Origin: Anaeramoeba flamelloides
Taxonomy: Eukaryota > Metamonada > Anaeramoebidae
NCBI GenBank assembly: GCA_027625915.1
Contig: JANTQA010000028.1
Span: 186,001 to 250,000, forward strand
Reading direction: 5' to 3'
DNA: 64,000 nt
The position numbers were made by a program, and so were the translations under genes. Within the stretch, counting starts at the first letter, position 1, and each line of letters begins with the position of its first letter. The notes below the pieces were generated by a model that ran no database searches, was not told where the DNA came from, and saw nothing but the letters and a program-made list of their open reading frames with translations. Positions 47,281 through 58,992 of this stretch are shown here, piece by piece.

Positions 47281-47323
47281 GGCTATCTAAAGATGGCCTT
47301 TCATTTCTACTTTTGTAGAAATG
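47281..47323 (+). repeat. twin-hairpin motif 6
   Basis: GGCTATCTAAAGATGGCC (pairing kept through T-G) and CATTTCTAC-TTTT-GTAGAAATG; the loop differs from the usual TAAA while the 9-bp stem is intact. Confidence 0.8.
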
Positions 47324-47429
47324 AGTTTATTATAAATGTTTACAATTAAAATCAAAGAGTAAAAAATTATATTCTCTCTCTCTCGCTCAAATGTTAAAAG
47401 ATCCTAAAAAGAAAAAATTTTTTCGAATT

Positions 47430-50100
47430 TTTTTATTTTATTGAGGAGGAAGTGTAGATTACATTCTAAGTGTCATTTTACTGAATTCAATTTCAGAAAT
47501 TTAAGCGTAAAATCATAGATTTTACGATTATTAATTAATGAAAATAATTTCAAACTATCATAGTTTAAAATCAATTCATCAAGATTTATTTGTTTCAATT
47601 TATTGTGAAAAATTAATCTATCTTTTTCATAGAAATGACATACCCATAAAAAATGATTAATATTTTCTATTATTTCCTTATTGTTTATATTTTCGACATA
47701 AAGGACAAAATTTATTTGAATTTTTATTTATTACATAATAATATCTATTTAAGCAGTTGGTAAATGTTCTGAATTTTAGAGTTGTTGAACTTGATGGATA
47801 ACTTAAATATTTTTGATTAATAAATATTTTTTTTTGTGTTTTTAATTATTGTGAAATATTTTTGTACCTTCGAACTGGTAGAATTCAACAACTCATTATA
47901 ATTATAATTATAATTATAAATTTCTTTTTTAAGAATCTTTAGGTTCTCCGACTTCCAATTTATTTTATTGTTTATTCTATGATTAAATTTTATTAATTTC
48001 ACCAGATAAGTTAGATATAAATTCTTTTAATTTGTTTTTGAATTTGAATTTCTTTTTATTGATTGATGTTACCAAATTTTCGAATTTAAATTCTGTTTTA
48101 TAAATAAGAACTGGTGTGTTTCTGTTTATTTTGCATATTTTTGTAATACATGTATTAATCCAAGAGTTTAAATAATTTGGGGTTGCTATTTTATAATTAA
48201 AAATTTCTAATCCATATGTTAATTGACTTAAAATAAAAGATTTAAATAATCTTATTTTTAAATTATTTGTGAGTAAATATTTATTGAATAATTGTTTAGA
48301 GCTATTATAAGTTTCTTTTGCCTTTTTTTGATTATAGACTAAATGTGAAATTTTTTCCAAATAAATTCTCAAATATATAATCTTTGATAAATCTTTTGAG
48401 TAATTTCTGTTTTGTCTTAGTTAGGTTTTAATCCAAATTGGACAATTACTTGATATATAGCATTTAATTTTTCATTTATTTGATTCATATTCCCTTTTAT
48501 GATTATAATTAAATCATCTACAAACATTTGACAATGATTTGTTAATGGTATTTTTTTTTTAATACAGTCAGTTTCACTTTTAAGGCACAAACTTTCAACG
48601 AAATTTAAAGCTACAAAAAAATCTCAAATTAAAGCACATTTTTTGGAATTTTAATTTTCACAAATTATTTCACTAGAATTTGAAATCATATGCCTTAATT
48701 TGAGATTTTTTTTTGTGCCTTAAATTTCGTAGAAAGTTTGTGTCTTAAAAGTGAAATTGACTGTAATAGTAAATGTGAAATAAGAGCAAATATAATCTGT
48801 GATAAGGGATCCCCTTGGAATATATCGAGTCCTTCTTCTTGATAATATTTTACTAAAAATTTTTGAATAATTTTATTTAAAATAAACTTTTTTATTATTT
48901 TCCTAATTATTTTAAAACTGATTGAGTCAAAACATTTTGCTATATCGATCATTGTAATATTAGTTTTTTTTATTTTAATTATTTATTTTTATCTGATGGT
49001 ATATATTTAATAAGTTTAATACCACAACACGAGTATCAAATTTTTTTCAAAAGTCAAACTGTGCTTTGTGAATAAATTCCCAACATGGCAAAATAAGTTT
49101 ATATATCATTTTAAGAAATAATCTTGGTAAAATTTGGTTAATTGATATCGGTCTATAGTTTAAAGCGACTCCTTCATTTCCTTTTTTTATGAATAAACAT
49201 AATTGATCTTTTTTTGATATATTCAATAGATTTATCAGAAGTATTCAATAACCAATTATTAAATATATTTTGTATTGTAATTAGAAATTTTTTATAATTT
49301 TTGTTCTCAATTGGTTCAATTTCTAGAAATTTTTCTCCATCATTGTTAAATTTTAAATTCTCGATTTTTTTAAATCCTTTCTCTTTTTGTTTTTTAAATT
49401 TTTAATTGTATTATTAATTTTTTCCATTGGAAAATAAATATAAATTTTTGACTCTTTTAAATTATTTATTAGAAGATTTTTTATATAATCTAAAATTTTT
49501 TGATTTGGTTCAATTGAATTTTTTATTAATCTGACCAAAATACTCTTCAATCATATTTTTATTGTTTAAAATCATTTTCATTTTTTAGATCTAATTAAAT
49601 TTATTACTTTCGAAAAATTATTTTTTTGATTAAATTCTAAATTTATTTAATTAATAAATTTATTCCAAGCTATTTTATTTATTTTTTTGATTCTAATAAA
49701 TAAGTTTGGATTATTTAAGAGATTTTTATTAATGGAGCGATTTCATAATCTGTTTTTTTTTTTTTACTTTATAAATTATATCTTTGAACTGAATAAATTT
49801 ATTTTTGAAATTTTTTATGTATTGATATCTAAAAGAAAATTTTTTTTTTGAGAAGTAATTATTAAAAAATTTTTTGCAAGTATTCTAATTCAAAATTCTA
49901 TATTTTTTTTTAATATTCCAATCTGTTTTTATGTCAAGATTATTAATTAACGTTTTATGGTCTGATAAACTATTTTGTATTGTTTTTGAATTTTTTAAAA
50001 TAAAATTATTTTATAAGTTGATTAAGATATGGTCAATATTATTTGTTCTGCTATTTGATGTATTTGGAATTATTTTTAAATTTTTTAATTGGAAATTTTT
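47430..50100 (-). mobile_element. LINE inserted in SR1-h, 5' truncated
   Basis: Minus-strand LINE. From its 5' side: endonuclease end with NSRTNNIDHILINL and SLSDHKTLIN (50090-49900), linker (49550-49353), RT motif A IDIAKCFDSI and LDIFQGDPLSQIIFALISHL (48952-48770), MITE copy 16, FVDDLIIIIKG (about 48540-48500), thumb (48372-47983), LLNSTSSKVQKYFTII (48002-47817), zinc knuckle FCPLCRKY...HFLWVCHF and NRKIYDFTLKFLK to a stop near 47480, then an A-rich 3' end (TTTTTTTATTTTATTG on plus). Flanks repeat the target word AATTTTTT(T/C)GAATT on both sides, consistent with a target-site duplication. A different subfamily from the 38.9-44.1 kb copy. Confidence 0.8.
48563..48765. repeat. MITE family A, copy 16, inside a reverse transcriptase
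   Basis: Full copy between RT residues ...FALISHLLL and the VDD motif. In the LINE at 42.9 kb these are separated by fewer than 30 residues, so the ~200-bp MITE accounts for the gap. Confidence 0.9.
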
Positions 50101-50642
50101 AAAATTTTTTTTGAATTAATACACTGACTTGTAATAATATTGAAATGATCTTTAGAAATAAACTTCTTAATTAGAGTTGATAATTTAGATAAAGTAAATT
50201 TTTAAAAAAAAACTATGAATTTTCTAAAAATTAAAAAATCGGAGTATCCAAAATGAAGAAATGAAATGAACGAGTTTGAACAAAAAATTGTTATTGGTAA
50301 ATTTGTTGAAATTTCTTCCACCAACAACAATTGTTGTTGGATTGATTAAATGTAAAGATAACATCAAATCCATAATCTGTGGATTTTTTCTATTCAAAAA
50401 ACCAAAGTTAAATCTTCTATTGTTAAATCAAAAAAAAAAAATTTTCAGATCTAATGAAACAGATTACTTAAATGGTAAAAAGGAAAATGAAAACAAAATA
50501 ATATATACAAACAAATGAAATTTCATATTTTGTGAAAAATCAACATTATTTTCAAATTGCCTGTATAATATAAGATATTATTCTTTCAACTGTTTTAAAT
50601 AGTTTCCAAATTGTTTATATTTAGTTCATTAAAATACATATA

Positions 50643-50844
50643 TACAGTCAGTTTCGTTTTTAAGGCACAAACTTTCTACGAAATTTAAGGCACAAAAAAA
50701 ATCTCAAATTAAGGCATATGATTTCAAATTCTAGTAAAATAATTTGTGAAAATTAAAATTCCAAAAAATTGTGCTTTAATTTGAGATTTTTTTGTGCCTT
50801 AAATTTCGTTGAAAGTTTGTACCTTAAATGTGAAACTGACTATA
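50643..50844. repeat. MITE family A, copy 17
   Basis: Left TACAGTCAGTTTCG, right CTGACTATA (diverged last bases); inserted near the 3' end of SR1-h. Confidence 0.85.
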
Positions 50845-51000
50845 TATATATCTGTATAAATTTATAATTATCTTTTTAAGGAATGATGTCTGAATTCTTT
50901 ACGTACCCAACTCACAGCTTTTTTTTTCTACAAGAAAAAAAATACCAAAATAAATATTTACGTACCAAACATATTTAGTGCATATTTACCTACACCCCCA

Positions 51001-51020
51001 AACCCCCTGAAGGGGGCTTT
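51001..51020 (+). repeat. terminal hairpin of SR1-h
   Basis: CCCCC-TGAA-GGGGG with the flank ACACCCCCAAA, identical to 3470-3483. Confidence 0.7.
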
Positions 51021-51199
51021 CTCTCCAATACCCTACTTTATGATATTAGATGATTGAAATTTAATTGAGATTCATAATAAGAATTATGGTTTTTAAAAAC
51101 AATTTTTTCAAATCTATAATCCATTCGACTTCAACTTTTTAAATTACAAACTTGTAACTACAAATACAATCATAAAAAATAAAATTCCAACTCAAAGTT

Positions 51200-53040
51200 T
51201 ATAAATTTTGGATATATAGATTAAAATTATTTCATGGTGATTTACAAAACAAAAAAAAATTAAAATTATAATTTTGAATTTTTTGTTTGTCACTAAATGT
51301 TAACGAATCAGTTGACAATTCAAAATTTGATGTTTGGTGTGTATTCTAAAAGAGGTCTTAGTAGTTGGTTAATCTCACAAATATGTATTAAGTGAGATCA
51401 AAGTAGGAAAAAATGAATTTTTTTTATAAAAGTAAATATCATAATTGATCTCAATTGGTTTCTGTGATTTCTGTTATTTTGGTGATTTTTGTAATTTTTA
51501 AAATTTCAGTGGTTTCTGTGATTTATAAAATGACTATGTTATCTCAAAATGCAAAAGAAGGATCTTAAAAAATCGATTTTTAGAAAATTTGCTAACAGGG
51601 AAAAATTGAAAACCATTTGACTTCGTTGGAAAGTACCTACTGTCTAATTTTTAATGTTTGTAAGCCAAGATGAAAATATTTTTTCAATTTACACCGCAAA
51701 AAATTAAAAATCTCAAAAAATTGGCAAAAAAACGGAATTATTGTTAATAGGTTCATTGTTATGTTTCCCAAACAAATTTCGATATTGAATAAAAACATGG
51801 TAAAGTGTTGGGTATTGTATTAAATCAAAATAATCCTCATTTCACAACAAAAAATCACATGACTTTTATCAATCTTACAGCTTAAGGACTCCGTTTAGTA
51901 TTGAAATTTGATGTCCCGTGTGATAAAAGATGATTCTGTCAGTTAGTAACTCTGACAATGATTTATTCAATGATATGTAAGTAGAAAAAAAAGAAATTTT
52001 TTAACTCGAGTTGACTCTCACCGTATCTCAAAATGACAAAGAAGGTTGCGAAAAAACAGCTTTTGGAGAAAATAACTTTTTAGGTTTAAGTGGCAAACCT
52101 GGAGACGATGATGGGGGGGATTCTTTGATTTATTTGTGATATGTGAGAGAAGATGAGAAGGTTTGCCACCTAAACCCAAAAGTTCAAAATGGAGAAAATT
52201 GGAAAATTTTGATGAATTATTGTTGAAAGTTTCTTTTTTATTTCCAAACAAAGAACAAATTGGTTAATAGGTTTGATAATGTGTTTGGTATTGTATCAAT
52301 TCCACTCAAATCGTCATTTTCAAAAATCGAAAGATCATTTTTTCTCAACTGACACAATATTTTTTTTTCAAATAAAAAAAACTGACGAATTTTTGCAAAT
52401 TTAATTTTCAAAAGATACTTGAATGCAAAGAACCACCAAATCTTTCCCAAATTACACCACTCCAATTTTCCTCAATACACCAATTGGGTTTTGAGAGAAA
52501 CGATCCAAACGAAGAAAACTTTGACAAAGAAATATAAAAAAAAACAATATTTTTTGTGTTTAACATGGATCATGTTGTTCCAAAAACAATTCGAGGAGAC
52601 AACCTCCTCTTATTCATGGTGGGGAGATTTATTCAAGGAAAAACAACAAGAACCAAACAAAAAACAAGAGAAACACTCAACCCCCTTTTTTATGGATTAA
52701 TCTGGTTTACGAATTACTAGAACAAAAAAAGGAACCCAACATTCAAAAATCTTAGAGAATTGTGATCTTCGAAAGTTAGAGTTGTTTTTTTGAATGTTTG
52801 GACTGATCTTCGTTTTTTGTAATGTTAAAAAATCGTACTTATTTTTCTTTTTCATTTTTACCATCCTTAACAAGGGTGTTCGAGTTTACGTATCTCAAAA
52901 TTTCTTTTTCATTTTTCATAAAAAAAATGACACAAAATGATTTTTTTCATCCAAATTGGAAAATATTTCAAAGATCATTACTCTGTGTTTTAAATGAGAT
53001 TGGGTCAAAAAGTGTTGAGACAAATTGATCAATTGCAAAC
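51200..53040 (+). repeat. SR1 repeat, copy i (5' part, internally repeated)
   Basis: Block 51290-51680 matches 45100-45480; a diverged second version follows at 51900-52200 (AGATGAT then AAGGTTGCGAAAAA). From 52430 the SR1 core begins (AATGCAAAGAACCACC, GAGAAACGATCCAAAC, CTTCGAAAGTTAGAGTTG) and runs to about 53040, where copy j starts over. ORFs at 52018-52700 are incidental frames in this repeat. Confidence 0.55.
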
Positions 53041-54762
53041 GTAGTTCTTAAACAAACAATCAAACAATTTAAAAACACTTTCAAACACTTTCCAACATCT
53101 TTAAAAGCGGAAATACTTTACATTAGTATCAAGGCTTTTGTAAAAGTAACGAGATTTTTTGTAGTGTTCCTTAAAACAAAAATGATCATTTTTTCTCAAT
53201 CTTCTGATTAAACAATTAAATCTTTATTTTTTATTTTCAAATAAAAAAACTGACTAATTTTTTGCAAAAATTTTTTTATACTGAATCCAATGAATGTAAA
53301 ATTCCAAAAAACCTTTATCATGGATACTCCAACCCGTTTTGTTTTGAAACTAACAATTCAGTATTTTAAGAGAAACAAAACAAACGAAACAAAAATGTTC
53401 TCAAAAAAAATTAGCTCAAAAAAAATGACAAGTGTTTTTGTCATGGTAGATTTTTTTAAAAGATAAAACAGAGTAGATAATAGACACCAAAGATCCTAAT
53501 GAAAACTTCAGTTCAACAAAGAAACCAAAGGAACCAAAAAGAACCAAAGGAACCAAAGGAACCAAAGGGAACTAAAAAAACCAAAGAGAAAGTGCCAATT
53601 CCTTTGGAGTAATTGTTCTGATTTGTGTGGTTTACATTTTGAAAATTAAAGCAACTTAATGATCAAAACTCAAACACACAAGATCTTCAAAATTTAGAGT
53701 TATTTATCAAGAATGTTTGAAAAGATCTTCATTTTTTGAGCTTTCAGAAAATGTGAGTATTTTTCAATTTCATTTTTTCGTTTCTTAATCAGTTTGTTCT
53801 CGAGTTTACCGATCTCAAATTTTTTTGTTCATTTTCCTTATTAAAAAAATGAACAAAGAATGAAATTTTGATCTAAATTTTAGATTATCTACATTAACTT
53901 CCCTTCAAAATTTTAATAGATTGAGTTAAAATCCTTTTAGACAATTTTGTGAATTGCCAAATTATTGTTGAAAATAAAACAGTTGAATTGTTTATTTTAA
54001 TTTGCATTATTTTATGTGTTTTTGTTATGGTAATAGTTCTGTTTTTACTGTTCGGTTATAAATTGTTTTTAATCAGTTAGTTGTTAATTGTTATTTGGAT
54101 GAATAAGTTGCCTGTGTTTTTGTTATTTGTGTTTTTTGATAGTTATTTTTTATTGTATTCTATGTCATTGTGAATTTTGATTGGGTTTGTTTTGATTTTA
54201 TTTTGGTTGTTTATTTGTTTGTTTAGTGTTTGAGTTTAGTTTATTAATTGTGGTTTTAATTTAATGTTGATTATTTTTGTATGTTTGTTGAAGATAGTGT
54301 TGCTATAATTATTTAGTATTTGCAACAATATGTATAGATTTTTTTGTTATTTGTTTTGATTTGTTTTAAACTCCATCTAAAGATAGTCTTTCTTTTCTAC
54401 TAAAGTAGAAATGAGATTAAATTAGATACTTACAATCAAAATCAAATCGTAAAAAGTTCCATTCTCTCTCAGATGTTAAAAGATCTTGAAAATTTTTTAT
54501 TTAAAATTAACCTACCAATTAGTAATAATTTTTAGAATGATCTCAAAAAATAAACTTCATGATTAGAGTTGATAATTCAGAAAAAGAAATATAACTCTGT
54601 AAAAACTATAAATTGTGAAAAAAATAAAAATCTGAGTTTTTTCAATCCAAAAAAGATCCAAAATGAATGAGTTAGGAAAATAAATTGTGTTAGGTTAATT
54701 TGTTGAAATTCCTCACCATTTATTGTTGATCGATCAAATGTGTGGATACTATCAACTCATAA
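53041..54762 (+). repeat. SR1 repeat, copy j
   Basis: Core (AATGTAAAATTCCAAAAAACC at 53293), GGAACCAAA tract (53525-53570), G/T-rich stretch (54000-54350), twin hairpin, tail, with MITE copy 18 at its end. Confidence 0.7.
54371..54413 (+). repeat. twin-hairpin motif 7
   Basis: First stem decayed (CTCCATC / GATAGTC), second stem intact (TTTCTAC / GTAGAAA). Confidence 0.65.
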
Positions 54763-54965
54763 TACAGTCAGTTTCACATTTAAGGCACAAACTTTCAACT
54801 GAATTTAAGGTACAAAAAAATCTCAAATTAAAGCACAATTTTTTAGATTTTTAATTTTCACAATTTATTTTTACTGTAGAATTTGAATTTTGTGCTTTAA
54901 TTTGAGATTTTTTTGTGCCTTAAATTTCGTAGAAAGTTTGTGTCTTAAAAGTGAAACTGACTGTA
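54763..54965. repeat. MITE family A, copy 18
   Basis: TACAGTCAG...CTGACTGTA; its right end touches the left end of DR2. Confidence 0.9.
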
Positions 54966-56767
54966 AAAAAAGATTAAATTAATCCCAATTTAATCAATTT
55001 AACTTTATTCTAACTCATAAAATAATCTTTTGGCACTTATTATTATTTATTTTTTTTTTTTCATTTTCTCCTTTTTTTCTTTTATTTATTTTTAAACTTT
55101 TTTTTTCTTTTTCTTTTAATTTCTTTTTCATTAACTTTTTTTATTTTTCAATTAAAAAATAGAACAAACATAGTAGGAAAAGAGTCTAGTAATTGGTGTA
55201 TTTGATTCTGGCTTGATGATTCTCAACAATAATTACAAATATCAAGAAAAAAAGGGTCTCCTTAGCGGAGGGCAAATACACCTATTTTCAACACATTTGA
55301 TTTCATCCACTTAAAATTGTTTAAATGTAAGTCAAATTAGTCTTTGGTTCTTTTTGTACCTTCTTCTTTTTTTTTTAATATGTGCTTTCTTTTTTGTTTG
55401 TTTTTTTTTAAACCTTTAAAAAAAATTTGAAAAAAAAACCTGATCTAACTTTCAGGTAAACATTAGGGACTTTAATAGTCCCTAATGTTTTAGTAGTTCT
55501 AATTTGGCCTCATTTGGCCTCTTATTTTATCAAGGTTGGTGAGTTCCAGAGTTGGGAGTAACCAACCTGGAATACAGCCAACCAAACTTATTCCACACAC
55601 ACACACACACACACAACTCCTCCCCACTACACCACACATACAAATACACACATAATAGAACTTATTTGGCTATCATTCCAATTAAAAAATAATATTTATA
55701 TTCCCGTCCTGCATTTATTAATTAATGGCTTAATTAATAATATTTTTAATAAATTTATTTTAATATTTTCAATTTATTACTCTATTTAATAGTCGATTTA
55801 CTAAATAAGTAAATATATATAAATTTTTTTTTTTTTTTTTATTTTTTATTTTTTTTATTTTTTATTTTTTTTATTTTTTTTATTTTTTTTATTTTTTTTT
55901 ACTGGGTTAAATATGAAGTTTTATATTAAAATATATAAATGAATATCTGTATTTTTATTTTTGTTGAAAATTATTTTTTTAAAAATGTCTGAGAACTCAA
56001 AATGTCGAGTGTATTTATTTAGTTGATTTTATTTTTTTTTTTTTTGAAAAATTTTTTATATATAAATAGTATTAGTATAAAAATACTTTCGATTTTAAAA
56101 AAAATCTAAAAAAATGAAAGTATGACTCTAATAAAACTCTTGGTTTATCGACTCGGGTTTCTAATTCCATGAAGTTTATCTGTAAAAGGTGTGGAAGTTT
56201 GAATCGGTTTTTTTTTATTAGAAAAATTATGATTTTTCAACTAAAAAAAAAAAATAAAAAGTTGAAATCAATTTTTTTTAAAATCACTTTTTATGGTGAA
56301 AAAATATATTTCCCGGTCGTAAATATTTGTTAAAAACCGGGAACGGATATTCAAGTGCCATCATAGAGAAAAATATTCTAAATAAAATTTTTGAAATATT
56401 CAAAAAAAGTTCAAAAATTCAAATTTTTAAAATAATTGAATAAGTCATTTTTTTTTATTATACTTTAATACAATTTATTTTCGCTAAAATTCAGTAAAAA
56501 TATCCTAAACTTTCAAAAAAAAATCATTAAAATGAAATTTAAACAAAAAAAAAAAAAAATTCTCAGTTAAAAAATGAATTTTTACTAATCAAAATTTAGG
56601 GAAAAAAAATTTTTTTTAAATAGTGACTTTTTTTCAATTTTCAATTTTTTTTTTTTTTTTCTTGGGTGGAGATTCTTTTAAAAAATAAATTTATATAACA
56701 AATAATAAGTGTGTTTGAAAAAGTTAGAAAATACCTCTGGAAAAAAATTTTTTTTTTCCTTGTAGTG
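54966..56767 (+). repeat. DR repeat, copy 2
   Basis: Collinear with 13855-16135 but without the 432-bp internal duplication and with short CA runs (55593-55615). Keeps the 15-bp hairpin (55455-55488) and ends CCTTGTAGTG (56758-56767), the CACTA-type right end. No left CACTACAAGG is seen, so this looks like a 5'-deleted element. Confidence 0.85.
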
Positions 56768-57539
56768 TTGTGTAGATTTTACAAATAAAATAAAAAACCT
56801 CAAAAAAACCTAGAACACTCAACTCAATTCTTTTGAATTATTTAAGGAAAACCACCGGTTAGGTTTTGTTTTTAATTTAAGAAATTAATAGAAAATTTCA
56901 GAAATTTTCTTTTTATTTCTAAAATAAAAAATAACTGCTGTTAGCTTTTCTCGAGTTTTCTGTTTATTTATAAAATCAATAGATTTTATTTTTTTCCATT
57001 TTTTTCCCGATCTGGACAAATCTTTAATATTGGAAAGAAGAGTTACTAAGGAAAAAGATCAAGTGGTTACTTACTAATACTGAGATACTGAAACATGACA
57101 GTATGAGTAACTTGAAAATAAAAAAAGAAAAAGCAAAGGCAAAAAAGGAACAAGATTAAAAAAAACTAGATCAAAAATAAATTGAAATTAAAATAACAAT
57201 TAAATAATGATCCCGAAGTGAACAATCATGATCAATTATCAAATCAAATTAAATCAATCAAAAGTACCATGGCTGTGATTTTGGGTCTTCTAATTAAAAC
57301 AACATAGCATTGGTTTTTTTTTTTTTGATTTTTCACCAATTGCTTTTTAACAAATCTCAACACAAACTTTAAAGATTTTTTGTTAATTTTTTTTTCTTGT
57401 TAAGTTAGCTTTTTTTTAATTTTTTTTTTCTTTGTTTTTTTTTTATAGTTTTGTAAACTTTTTGTTTTTGCTTTTTCGACCATAAAAATAAGCTCTTTAT
57501 ATTCCTTTGGTCTTCTCTAGTTACCGTTTAAATTTTTTC
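56768..57539. other. no gene; family-B palindrome relics
   Basis: Contains AACTCAATTCTTTTGAATTATTTAAGG and GGTTAGGTTTTG words (56815-56875) related to MITE family B, and A/T filler. Confidence 0.35.
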
Positions 57540-57690
57540 TTCCTTTTCATGGGTGTGTCATTCCCATGAAAAAGATATTAAGTAACAATCGTAAAATCTA
57601 TGATTTTACGCTGAAATTTCTGAAAAGAAATTTGAGTAAAATGGCATTTAGGGTGTAAATTTACACCTCTTCCTAAATAAAAAAAAAATC
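57540..57690 (+). mobile_element. LINE 3' tail relic
   Basis: Codons for WVCHS.EKDI, then (after a ~100-base deletion relative to the 47.4 kb LINE) NNRKIYDFTLKFLK, and the tail ACACCTCTTCCTAAATAAAA. The palindrome CGTAAAATC/GATTTTACG is part of the codons RKIYDFT. Confidence 0.65.
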
Positions 57691-57738
57691 AATAGATTTT
57701 TTAAATAAAACTGAAAACCTCGTTAAAGAAAAGCGCTG

Positions 57739-57815
57739 TTAGGTTTTCCAGAATTCAAAAGAATTGAGTAAAATCTTTGTTTTAACTCCATTCTTTTAAA
57801 TTCTGGAAAACCTAG
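57739..57815. repeat. MITE family B, copy 3
   Basis: Arms AGGTTTTCCAGAATTCAAAA and TTTTAAATTCTGGAAAACCT are complementary over 24 bases with one mismatch; 77 bp in all. Followed by a GC-rich decamer repeat (GGCACTCTAC, GGCACTCTGC, GGCACTGGGC) at 57816-57845. Confidence 0.7.
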
Positions 57816-57849
57816 GCACTCTACGGCACTCTGCGGCACTGGGCCCAAA

Positions 57850-58150
57850 GGAGGGAATTACCATCCAATAAAAATTTTCTGAATAATGAATGAAAAAAAA
57901 AATAAAATTTCAACAAACTATGATAATTAATTTGAAAATAAAAAAAAATCCTCAAAAATTTATTTGTTAATAAACAATAATATTAATAATAATAAATTTT
58001 TTTGATCCAGCACCTGATTCTCCTGAATCACATTTTTCACAAGTTCTGAAATTTTGAATTTTTTTTTTTTGATTTTTCTAATTTATTTTTATTTCCAATT
58101 AGCAAAATTAACTCAAAAAATTGTTTTTTCTTTTGTATTTAACTTTTATT
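57850..58150. other. no gene; downstream flank of locus 2
   Basis: AT-rich 3' flank of the minus-strand gene ending at 58186. Confidence 0.3.
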
Positions 58151-58185
58151 TTTTGTTCTTAATTTTCTTTTTCTTGTTCTTGTTC

Positions 58186-58901
58186 TTAATTTTCTTGTTC
58201 TTGTTCTTGTTCTTGTTCTTGTTCTTGTTCTTGTTCTTGTTCTTGTTCTTGTTCTTGTTCTTGTTCTTGTTCTATATCTGGTTTATTAAAAGCTAATAAT
58301 CCTCTATGTGCCAAATTCTTTCCTAAATAGACTTCTAAATTTGATTTGCAGATGATTATTAAATCGGGATTTTTATCTAAATATTGCTGATCAAAATCTG
58401 AAATTTGGCGATTTGTCAACAAGAAATAAAAAAAATGTTGAAAAATTGGAGGATTATTATTATTCTTTGTTAAACCATTTTCGATACATTTTTTAGTTTT
58501 TTTATGCCAATTTTTGATTGTTTTAAATTGGATAATTAAATTACTTGAAAGAACTGTATGTTTCAATTGACATGATATTAAAACAGGTTTTAAATTATTG
58601 TCATAACGAATTATAAATGAATCAACCAATGTATTTCCTTGAGTTGATTTTATGATACAAGATTCTTTATTTTTAATTTTTTCCTTCAAATTTTCTTCTT
58701 GATCCAATTTATTTATAATATTAAAAAAATTATTCTTTATCAAAATAGTTGAATTTTTTTTGATACATTGTTTTGGATGAAAATATTTTTTTAAGTTTGA
58801 TAATTGAATTAATTGATATTGCTTATTTGAAATATAAGCTCCTCGATAAATTGTCTTTAAAGGAAGACATGATAATGATTTTGATGATAATGATGATGTT
58901 T

Positions 58902-58992
<91 letters not shown>

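Larger units (their letters stand above)
45000..51035 (+). repeat. SR1 repeat, copy h, split by a LINE
   Basis: Longest copy. A 5' part (45100-45700: AATCTCACAAATATGTATT, GGTTTCTGTGATTTCTGTGA, AAAACCATTT) is shared with 51200-51700; then the core (46190-46760) with a GGAACCAAA tract, the G/T stretch (46980-47270), the twin hairpin, the tail broken at 47430, resumed at 50100, and the C5/G5 terminal hairpin at 51001. Includes MITE copy 17. Confidence 0.7.

Noticed and set aside
52018-52700. Overlapping 75-93 codon frames on both strands
   Set aside because: They fall in SR1 sequence that has no conserved frame in other copies.
57587-57607. CGTAAAATC/GATTTTACG hairpin as a LINE 3' recognition structure
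   Set aside because: In the 47.4 kb LINE the same bases are codons (RKIYDFT) of the reading frame, so the palindrome is more likely coincidental.
58054-58296. Leucine/phenylalanine-rich plus frame
   Set aside because: Opposite strand of the EQ hexamer repeat and T runs in the locus 2 gene.
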